Of a stretch of DNA of 5,145 nucleotides, positions 1-5,145 are shown piece by piece. Position 1 is the stretch's first letter. Each line of letters begins with the position of its first letter. Position numbers and translations under genes: made by a program. Origin of the DNA: Alphaproteobacteria bacterium UBA7488 (GTDB lineage: Bacteria > Pseudomonadota > Alphaproteobacteria > CAAHEQ01 > UBA3637); contig DLOI01000034.1 in assembly GCA_002477185.1 (NCBI GenBank), forward strand, positions 22,086 through 27,230. Direction: 5' to 3'. The notes under the pieces are model-generated. The model made no database searches. It was not told the DNA's origin and saw nothing but the letters and a program-made list of their open reading frames with translations.

Positions 1-1592
1 GCCTTGTCGGTCCCGATGGTGCAGGCAAGACAACTTTGATACGGTTGTTGCTCGGATTATTATTGCCGACAAGCGGTTCTATTTCGATTTTGGGGTTAAA
101 CCCCGCCACCGATATGGACAAAATTCATCAACAAATCGGCTATATGCCGCAAAAATTCGGCCTTTATGAAGATTTAAGCGTTTTGGAAAATTTAAACCTG
201 CATGCCGATTTGAAGGGTTTGACGGACGATGAAAAGCAAGCCGCCTTTCATACGCTGTTGGAATTTACGGGGCTTTCGAAATTTACCGGCCGTTTGGCGG
301 GACAATTATCGGGCGGCATGAAACAAAAACTGGGGTTGGCGTGCGCGCTGTTGGGGCATCCGAAATTTTTGTTGCTTGACGAACCGGGGGTGGGGGTTGA
401 CCCGATTTCACGGCGCGAATTGATGAAAATGGTACGTGGATTGGTTAAGGACGGCAAAACCGTTTTATGGTCGACGTCTTATTTGGATGAAGCCGAAGGG
501 TTTGACGATGTCATTGTTTTGAACGACGGCAAAGTAATTTACCATGGCCGCCCGTCCGATTTGACCAAAGAAGTGGATGGCAGCGTTTTTTTGACAAAAG
601 GACACTCGGTTAGTAACCGCCGTTTGTTGCGCCAAATTTTAAAAAGCAATGAACCCGTGGTGGATGCCGTTATTCAAGGAGACCAAGTGCGTGTCGTTAT
701 TTGTGATGACAAAACGCGCAAAAAACATGCCAAATATTTGCAACGTGTCAAACCGCGTTTTGAAGATGCTGTCATTTACAAATTGGGCGGCATTGTCCAA
801 GAACCGTCACAAGTAGCCAAAGAAATTGAAGTTGACGAAACAATGCCGATTGTGATAGAGGCCGACCATTTAACTAAAAAATACGGTACGTTTGCAGCCG
901 CCAAAGATATCACATTTCAAATCAAGCGCGGCGAAATTTTCGGTTTGTTGGGGCCGAATGGTGCCGGTAAATCGACTTCGTTTAAAATGATGTGCGGCCT
1001 GTCGCGTCCGACGCACGGGCATGCCTATATTACCGGTATTGATATGCGCCAAAGCCCGATTGAAGCGCGTTCGAAACTTGGTTACATGGCGCAAAAATTT
1101 TCGTTGTTTTCCCCATTGACCGTTCGTCAGAATTTGGAATTTTTTGCCGGCATTTATGGGCTGAAAGGGAATGAAAAACAAGATAAAATCGAACAAATGG
1201 TTAAGATTTTCAACTTGCGCGGCTATTTGAAAAGCAAAGCGGGCGATTTGCCGCTCGGATATAAACAACGTTTGGCTTTATCTTGTGCGATTATGCATAA
1301 CCCGCCGATTTTGTTTTTGGATGAACCGACGTCGGGCGTTGACCCGCTGACTCGCCGCGAATTTTGGAACCATATCAATTCCATGGTGGAAAAGGGGGTA
1401 ACCGTCATGGTCACGACCCATTTTATGGACGAAGCGGAATATTGTGACCGAATCGCGTTGATTTACCAAGGCCATGCGATTAAAACGGGTACGCCGTCCG
1501 AATTGAAAAAAACGGGTGAAACGATGGAGGACGCTTTTATTCGTATCATTGAAGAATATGATGCCGCCCATCCGAATGAGGAGCGCACATGA
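1..1592 (+). CDS. ybhF: YbhF-like ABC transporter ATPase, two fused nucleotide-binding domains (5' partial)
   Basis: This is the cytoplasmic ATPase of an ABC-2 type exporter that powers the YbhS/YbhR permeases encoded next. The reading frame is open from the left edge. The first full codon is at 3, and Walker A (GPDGAGKTT, 9-35) lies upstream of the first in-window start-like codon (TTG at 36), so the true start is outside the window; perhaps 40-50 residues are missing relative to the roughly 580-residue E. coli protein. Domain 1 has a Q-loop (YMPQ, Gln at 150-152), signature LSGGMKQ (306-326) and Walker B ending LLLDEP (to 386). A linker follows (about 590-840). Domain 2 has Walker A GPNGAGKST (951-977), signature LPLGYKQ (1248-1268), Walker B ILFLDEP (1308-1328) and the H-loop His (1419-1421). 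The LPLG signature and the TTHFMDEAEYCDR stretch are what I recall as typical of YbhF/RbbA proteins. Domain 1 has Ser (477-479) where the H-loop His is expected. RbbA (YhiH) is the alternative family, but the two permeases downstream favour YbhF. Confidence 0.92.
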   Translation, partial: LVGPDGAGKTTLIRLLLGLLLPTSGSISILGLNPATDMDKIHQQIGYMPQKFGLYEDLSVLENLNLHADLKGLTDDEKQAAFHTLLEFTGLSKFTGRLAGQLSGGMKQKLGLACALLGHPKFLLLDEPGVGVDPISRRELMKMVRGLVKDGKTVLWSTSYLDEAEGFDDVIVLNDGKVIYHGRPSDLTKEVDGSVFLTKGHSVSNRRLLRQILKSNEPVVDAVIQGDQVRVVICDDKTRKKHAKYLQRVKPRFEDAVIYKLGGIVQEPSQVAKEIEVDETMPIVIEADHLTKKYGTFAAAKDITFQIKRGEIFGLLGPNGAGKSTSFKMMCGLSRPTHGHAYITGIDMRQSPIEARSKLGYMAQKFSLFSPLTVRQNLEFFAGIYGLKGNEKQDKIEQMVKIFNLRGYLKSKAGDLPLGYKQRLALSCAIMHNPPILFLDEPTSGVDPLTRREFWNHINSMVEKGVTVMVTTHFMDEAEYCDRIALIYQGHAIKTGTPSELKKTGETMEDAFIRIIEEYDAAHPNEERT

Positions 1593-1660
1593 CAAACGTT
1601 TTATTCGATTTTGATTTTAACGTTTCCAATCCCTCCAATGGGGCAGGGAGGTATGTATGA
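1589..1660 (+). CDS. Possible 23-residue small ORF coupling ybhF to ybhS
   Basis: A 23-codon frame begins with an ATG that overlaps the ybhF stop (ATGA, 1589-1592) and ends with a TGA that overlaps the ybhS start (ATGA, 1657-1660). It has a purine-rich ribosome site, GAGGAG at 1578-1583, five bases before the ATG. The peptide starts MTNVLFDFDFNV and ends GAGRYV. It has no signal peptide or membrane segment, and I recognise no family. It fills exactly the gap between two genes that are otherwise tightly packed. A likely role is translational coupling: ribosomes reading it would open the hairpin at 1632-1651 that covers the ybhS ribosome site. Alternatively it is a chance frame, since 23 codons is short. 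Conservation in relatives is not known to me. Confidence 0.42.
   Translation: MTNVLFDFDFNVSNPSNGAGRYV
1632..1651 (+). promoter_or_regulatory. Hairpin masking the ybhS Shine-Dalgarno
   Basis: CCTCC (1632-1636) is a perfect complement of GGAGG (1647-1651), with a 10-base loop between them. GGAGG is the Shine-Dalgarno of ybhS and ends five bases before its ATG at 1657. The 5' arm has the same sequence as the anti-Shine-Dalgarno core of 16S rRNA. Folding would block independent initiation at ybhS, while ribosomes translating the small ORF through 1632-1651 would melt it. The stem is short, and CCTCC also fits two ordinary codons (CCC TCC), so the regulatory role is an inference. Confidence 0.45.
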
Positions 1661-2769
1661 GAAATATTCGCGCCCTTGTCAAAAAAGAATTTTTTCAAAT
1701 TATCCGCGACCCCAGCAGTATTTTGATAGCCTTTGTGTTGCCGTTTATCATGTTAATGATTTTTGCCTTTGCGATTAATTTGGATAATAACCAAATCCGA
1801 GTCGGATTATTGATTGACGGCTACCGCCAAGAAATGAATTCGTTGGTCAGCGCGTTTGAAGGTACCGATTATTTGCATGTCACGCGTTATACCGATCGCC
1901 AATCACTATCCGATGCCTTAATTGCGGGCGATATAAAGGCCGGAATTGTTTTTCCGAATAATTTTGCCAAAGAATTGATGAGCGGTGTCAATGCGGCGCC
2001 CATTCAAGTTTTAACCGACGCAACCGACCCGAATATAGCAACTTTTGTGGCAGCGTATGTGCAAGGTGTTGCCCTTAATTGGCAAAAGATTTTTCAAACC
2101 GAAAAAGCGATAGGCGATATGGCAGGTATTGAAATTGAAAATGTCGTTTGGTTTAACCCGGAACTTAAAAGCCAATATTTCATTTTGCCAAGCTCCATTG
2201 CCATTATTATGTCGTTGGTTGGCATGATTTTAACGGCGTTGGTGATTGCCAGAGAATGGGAACGCGGCACGATGGAAGCCTTATTGACCACCAAAGCCAC
2301 CAAATTTGATATCATTGTTGCCAAATATATTGCCTATTACGCTTTGGCGATGTGTTCGACCGCCTTTTGTTCGATATTGTGCATTGTGTTTTTCGGTGTG
2401 CCGTTCCGCGGGTCATATATCGTTTATTTTATTATGTCAAGCCTGTTTATCGCGACATCGCTTGGCCAAGGGTTTATTATTTCCACCTTGTCGAAAAATC
2501 AATTTTTGGCGTCCATCAGCGCGGCAACATTTGGTTTTTTGCCGGCGGTTATGTTGTCGGGCGCTTTGTTCGAAATCCCGTCAATGCCAAAAGCCATTCA
2601 ATGGGTGACATATTTTATCCCGGCACGGTATTTTACAACGACCATCAATAATTTATATATGGCGGGCAATATTTGGTCGGTCATTATTCCGCAAGGCATC
2701 TTTATGCTGATTTTTGCGTTAGTTGTTTTTGTAATCGTTTATCGTATGACAAAGGAGCGTTTAGAGTGA
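1657..2769 (+). CDS. ybhS: YbhS-like ABC-2 type permease
   Basis: This is an inner-membrane permease subunit of the YbhFSR exporter. It has 370 residues, close to the E. coli family member. The N-terminus carries a cytoplasmic amphipathic stretch (ALVKKEFFQIIRDPSS, 6-21), then a first membrane helix (about 22-41), a large extracytoplasmic domain (about 42-174), and five further helices near 176-197, 222-246, 254-276, 284-305 and 341-362. REWERGTMEALL (199-210) after helix 2 is the conserved cytoplasmic element of ABC-2 permeases that is expected to contact the ATPase. PARYF (322-326) is also family-typical. The ATG at 1657 is the only possible start: the frame has stops at 1612-1614 and 1618-1620 upstream, with no other start codon after them. 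GGAGG at 1647-1651 supports it. Its start overlaps the end of the small ORF and its stop overlaps the ybhR start, so translation is probably coupled. Substrate is not determinable here. Confidence 0.93.
   Translation: MRNIRALVKKEFFQIIRDPSSILIAFVLPFIMLMIFAFAINLDNNQIRVGLLIDGYRQEMNSLVSAFEGTDYLHVTRYTDRQSLSDALIAGDIKAGIVFPNNFAKELMSGVNAAPIQVLTDATDPNIATFVAAYVQGVALNWQKIFQTEKAIGDMAGIEIENVVWFNPELKSQYFILPSSIAIIMSLVGMILTALVIAREWERGTMEALLTTKATKFDIIVAKYIAYYALAMCSTAFCSILCIVFFGVPFRGSYIVYFIMSSLFIATSLGQGFIISTLSKNQFLASISAATFGFLPAVMLSGALFEIPSMPKAIQWVTYFIPARYFTTTINNLYMAGNIWSVIIPQGIFMLIFALVVFVIVYRMTKERLE
2753..2757 (+). promoter_or_regulatory. Ribosome binding site setting the GTG start of ybhR
   Basis: AGGAG lies inside the last codons of ybhS, eight bases before the GTG at 2766. 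This spacing, the GTGA overlap with the ybhS stop and agreement with the family's N-terminus select GTG 2766 over the in-frame ATG at 2673, which is 31 codons upstream and deep within ybhS. Confidence 0.75.
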
Positions 2770-3899
2770 AATTTTTTAAAACTTTTTTTGAACGCTTCAG
2801 CTATATCAAGGCATTAATTATCAAGGAATTGCAAATCATATGGTCTGATCCGAAAAACCGCGTGATGATTATTGCGCCACCACTTGTACAGCTGGGATTG
2901 TTTGCCTTTACCGCCACGCTTGAAATTAAAAATATTTCAATGGTTATTTATGATAAAGACAATACCGAAATATCCAGGGCTTTAACCGATAAATTCAAAA
3001 ATACGCCGACAGTTGAAACCGTTTGGCATGTCGACAATCCGCATGATTTGACACAATTGATTGATCGGCAAAAGGCGTATATAGCCGTCACAATCCCTCA
3101 AGATTTTTCCAAAAATATTTATGCGGGCAAACCGGCAACCGTTCAATTTATTTTGGATGGGCGTAAATCCAATGCCGCGCAAATCGTAAATGGTTATGCA
3201 ACCCAAATTGTTAATACGTTTCAATATGAAATCAACGGCGTTAATATGCCGAAAGTACCGATAACCGTTCAAATCCGCAATTGGTTCAACCCGAATTTGG
3301 ATTACCAATGGTTTATCGTGATTACGCTGACCGGCGTATTGGCGATGATTATGGCACTGTCAATTACCGCCCTTTCGGTGGCTCAAGAAAAAGAACTCGG
3401 CACCTTTGACCAAATTATCGTGTCACCGCTTAAATCGTCGGAAATCCTTATCGGAAAAACGGTTCCCGCCGTTTTGATTACATTGATGGACGTCACGATT
3501 ATGGTTGTAGCAGCCGTTTTGTTTTTCCATATTCCGATTATGGGGTCGATTGTGGTGCTTTATTTATGTCTGACAGTGTTTATTTTAGCTATTTGCGGCA
3601 TTGGGTTGTTTATTTCGACACTCTGCCAAACACAACAACAAGCCATCTTGGGCGTGTTTGTTTTTATCGCGCCGACATTTTTGTTGTCGGGTTATATCAC
3701 GCCGATTGAAAATATGCCTCCTTTGGTGCAAAAGTTCAGCTATATCAATCCCCTGACGTACTTTTTCAACTTAAGCAAAGGCATTTATCTGAAGGACATA
3801 GATTTTATCCTCATCATGCAAAACACGATACCGTTGATGATTATTGCTGTGATAACGCTCAGCTTTGCCGGTTGGTTTTTTAACAAAAAGTTGGATTAA
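2766..3899 (+). CDS. ybhR: YbhR-like ABC-2 type permease
   Basis: This is the second inner-membrane permease subunit, presumed to pair with YbhS and be driven by YbhF. It has 377 residues from the GTG start. An N-terminal cytoplasmic stretch (IKALIIKELQIIWSDPKNR, 14-32) leads to a first membrane helix (about 33-51), then an extracytoplasmic domain (about 52-180) that includes ILDGRKSNAAQI (129-140) and VQIRNWFNPNLDYQW (168-182). Five more helices lie near 183-205, 232-254, 260-284, 293-311 and 347-371. QEKELGTFDQIIVSPL (207-222) is the ABC-2 coupling element. STLCQTQQQA and LLSGYITPIENMP match the E. coli YbhR pattern as I recall it, which separates it from YbhS. The first residues (VKFFKTFFERFSY) make it slightly longer at the N-terminus than E. 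coli YbhR. It is the last gene of the operon, with a probable terminator after it. Confidence 0.92.
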   Translation: MKFFKTFFERFSYIKALIIKELQIIWSDPKNRVMIIAPPLVQLGLFAFTATLEIKNISMVIYDKDNTEISRALTDKFKNTPTVETVWHVDNPHDLTQLIDRQKAYIAVTIPQDFSKNIYAGKPATVQFILDGRKSNAAQIVNGYATQIVNTFQYEINGVNMPKVPITVQIRNWFNPNLDYQWFIVITLTGVLAMIMALSITALSVAQEKELGTFDQIIVSPLKSSEILIGKTVPAVLITLMDVTIMVVAAVLFFHIPIMGSIVVLYLCLTVFILAICGIGLFISTLCQTQQQAILGVFVFIAPTFLLSGYITPIENMPPLVQKFSYINPLTYFFNLSKGIYLKDIDFILIMQNTIPLMIIAVITLSFAGWFFNKKLD

Positions 3900-3943
3900 T
3901 CAACTTAAAAAAAACGATTTTTATTATTTGACTGTTTATAAGC

Positions 3944-3990
3944 GGTAATTTTTAGCAACGGCTTTTGAAGTTACCTTGTTTATTTTTTTT
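3944..3990 (+). terminator. Probable intrinsic terminator of the ybhFSR operon
   Basis: GGTAA (3944-3948) pairs with TTACC (3971-3975). Pairing continues inward through TTTT (3949-3952) against GAAG (3967-3970) with two G-T wobbles, and then through AGC (3954-3956) with GCT (3961-3963) around an AACG loop. A T-rich run follows (3976-3990) that ends in eight consecutive T. It lies 45 bases after the ybhR stop. The stem is AT-rich and interrupted, so efficiency is uncertain. Confidence 0.5.
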
Positions 3991-3991
3991 C

Positions 3992-4020
3992 TTGCTGTAA
4001 GTCTAAAAAAATGATATAAT
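3992..4020 (+). promoter_or_regulatory. Extended -10 promoter for the lipoprotein gene
   Basis: TATAAT (4015-4020) is a perfect -10 box, preceded by TG at 4012-4013, giving the extended TGnTATAAT form. TTGCTG (3992-3997) sits 17 bases upstream as a weak -35, matching the first three consensus positions. Transcription would begin near 4026-4028, leaving a leader of about 20 bases before the ATG at 4046. The -35 begins one base after the T-tract of the preceding terminator. No operator repeat is evident. Confidence 0.7.
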
Positions 4021-4032
4021 TGACAAAAAGGT

Positions 4033-4038
4033 GAAAGG
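4033..4038 (+). promoter_or_regulatory. Ribosome binding site of the lipoprotein gene
   Basis: GAAAGG ends seven bases before ATG 4046 and lies inside the short leader. An in-frame GTG at 4031 would add five residues, but it would place the start within this site. Confidence 0.5.
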
Positions 4039-4045
4039 CGCAACA

Positions 4046-5145
4046 ATGAATGAGCGTTTAAAAAAAGCTTTGCTGGTTTCAACCGTCATGGCATCCGGGT
4101 TGCTTGCCAGTTGTTCAAGTATGCACCAAATGCCCGATAATGCGGCAACGATGCCGATAGCGGCTGCCCCCGCGTCCAAAATTTTATTGGATTGTGTCGA
4201 TGAAAAAATGTTTACGCTTGAAACGCCACCCGAACTGCGTACGCTAACACCCGAACAACGCGTTGGGCGCGTGGAAGTACTTAAACAAAATATCGAAGGG
4301 TTTAGTCCTGCACAAACGGCCAAAATTGCCGGTGCACTCGAACGGTTGTTTTCAATTGACCAAGAACATATCCGCGCGTTGGCCGATAATATTCCCGATG
4401 GTATAAAAATAAAAAACGCATTGGAATATAAATTTATCAATGAGGTATCCGGCGTAGCGTTTTACATACAAAACAATAACACGATGTATATGTTCCCTGG
4501 GCTTGTTGACAAACAACATCCGATAGAGATTGCAGCTCGGGTCGCGCATGAACTCAATCATGGCAAGCAAAGTGTGCAAGGCATATTAAATCCGCTGCCA
4601 ACTTATGTAGGTGCTGATAAATATATATCTGTTAAGATGGGGGTTGAGGCAGATTCCAAAGTCATGCATCATAATGTTTTTCATACCTTGGCTGAACAAG
4701 AAAAACATTGTACAGGCCAAACGGTAAAATGGTCTGAAGCGGGCGAGCAAGTGGCGCAAAATATATATGATGCTTTTTATAAGCAATCACTAAATCAGAT
4801 TAAGACTAAAAATTCCCGTATGGAAGCGGTTAAGCTCCAAGATGAAGCTTCTATAATGACGGGGGGCAAGTACATATCTTATCTTCTCAATGGAAACGAC
4901 CCCAATTGGAGTTATCCATATTTGACGTACCACGCCCAAAATATAATGTCCGGAAAGTCAGCGCACATTCCATTTGCAGTACAATCCCATGACAAAGTAA
5001 TTGATTATATTTTTTCACAATTGGCACAAAAACATCGCATTTCCAAAAACGTTTTTTTAAATACTGAAAAGAATATTTTAAAAAATAATTATAAATCATT
5101 TGCGAAAAACATGGAAAGTTATGAATATCAATATTCTTACCAAGA
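4046..5145 (+). CDS. Predicted lipoprotein with HExxH zinc-metallopeptidase motif (3' partial)
   Basis: The frame is open from the ATG at 4046 to the right edge, giving 366 complete residues without a stop. The N-terminus is a lipoprotein signal: a charged start (NERLKK), a hydrophobic core (8-20) and lipobox LAS-C with Cys23 as the acylated residue. Ser at +2 favours outer-membrane sorting. A low-complexity, Met/Ala/Pro-rich linker follows (24-44). The domain after it carries AHELNHGKQ, in which H168, E169 and H172 form an HExxH zinc site; E201 in GVEADSK, 29 residues after H172, is a plausible third ligand, as in glutamate zincins. C50 and C222 could form a disulfide in the periplasm. The likely role is a cell-envelope metallopeptidase or an inactive relative. 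Families such as DUF6782-type putative metallopeptidases have a similar motif layout, but I cannot assign one. The 3' half is rich in Asn, Lys and Tyr, and ATA codons (11) are more frequent than in the exporter genes. It has its own promoter. Confidence 0.85.
   Translation, partial: MNERLKKALLVSTVMASGLLASCSSMHQMPDNAATMPIAAAPASKILLDCVDEKMFTLETPPELRTLTPEQRVGRVEVLKQNIEGFSPAQTAKIAGALERLFSIDQEHIRALADNIPDGIKIKNALEYKFINEVSGVAFYIQNNNTMYMFPGLVDKQHPIEIAARVAHELNHGKQSVQGILNPLPTYVGADKYISVKMGVEADSKVMHHNVFHTLAEQEKHCTGQTVKWSEAGEQVAQNIYDAFYKQSLNQIKTKNSRMEAVKLQDEASIMTGGKYISYLLNGNDPNWSYPYLTYHAQNIMSGKSAHIPFAVQSHDKVIDYIFSQLAQKHRISKNVFLNTEKNILKNNYKSFAKNMESYEYQYSYQ

Noticed and set aside
36..38. TTG at 36 as the real start of the ATPase gene
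   Set aside because: The frame continues upstream to the window edge and encodes Walker A (9-35), so the gene is cut by the window rather than starting here.
870..1595. Minus-strand open frames opposite ybhF (870-1268, 1223-1414, 1278-1595)
   Set aside because: They lie opposite well-supported ATPase motifs, have no ribosome sites or recognisable domains, and overlap one another. They are shadows of the + strand gene.
1653..1655. ATG at 1653 as an alternative start near ybhS
   Set aside because: It lies one base after GGAGG, too close for initiation, and is in a different frame from ybhS.
2306..2651. Plus-strand alternative frames inside ybhS (2306-2608, 2352-2651)
   Set aside because: They lie wholly within the ybhS membrane region and read its sequence out of frame, with no independent start signal.
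2673..2765. N-terminal extension of ybhR from ATG 2673
   Set aside because: It would overlap ybhS by 97 bases, has no family-like sequence, and its residues are an out-of-frame reading of the last ybhS helix. GTG 2766 has a ribosome site and a GTGA overlap.
3910..3922. AAAAA-CGA-TTTTT as a terminator right after ybhR
   Set aside because: The stem is five A-T pairs with a three-base loop and no strong T-tract follows. The hairpin at 3944-3975 fits better.
4031..4033. In-frame GTG 4031 as the lipoprotein start
   Set aside because: Using it would leave a leader of only about four bases after the predicted transcription start and would consume the likely ribosome site. ATG 4046 gives a normal signal peptide.
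4003..4786. Minus-strand open frames opposite the lipoprotein gene
   Set aside because: The + strand shows promoter, ribosome site, lipobox and HExxH in one continuous frame. The reverse frames overlap each other and show no domain.

Overview
The window shows a Gram-negative bacterial chromosome segment in which every gene reads on the + strand. Three genes of a YbhFSR-type ABC export operon (1-3899) are followed by a separately transcribed lipoprotein gene (4046 to beyond the right edge). The evidence for a Gram-negative host is the YbhF/YbhS/YbhR family, which normally works with a periplasmic membrane-fusion protein, and a lipobox followed by Ser at +2, which favours the outer membrane. 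Base composition looks moderate to AT-leaning by eye, with ATT, AAA and GAA codons favoured. An alphaproteobacterium is possible, but nothing here proves the lineage.

Layout: the 3' part of a ybhF-like gene (1-1592) encodes two fused nucleotide-binding domains. The first few tens of residues lie left of the window. A possible 23-codon small ORF (1589-1660) overlaps the ybhF stop and the ybhS start by ATGA at both ends. The ybhS-like permease (1657-2769) follows, then the ybhR-like permease (2766-3899), which overlaps ybhS by GTGA. The 146-base gap 3900-4045 holds a probable intrinsic terminator and, directly after its T-tract, a strong-looking extended -10 promoter. This promoter drives a predicted secreted lipoprotein with an HExxH zinc-peptidase motif, which is still open at the window end.

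How the genes work together: YbhF hydrolyses ATP in the cytoplasm and drives the YbhS/YbhR membrane pair to export a substrate. In the known system a HlyD-type fusion protein (YbhG) completes the assembly, and its gene probably lies left of this window (inference). The tight overlaps suggest translational coupling. The small ORF and a 5-bp hairpin masking the ybhS Shine-Dalgarno look like a coupling device. The lipoprotein gene has its own promoter, so a link to the exporter is not implied.

The most unusual items are the doubly overlapping small ORF with its hairpin and the unassigned HELNH lipoprotein. The exporter itself is a known type, and I see no clear evidence for a wholly new multi-gene system.
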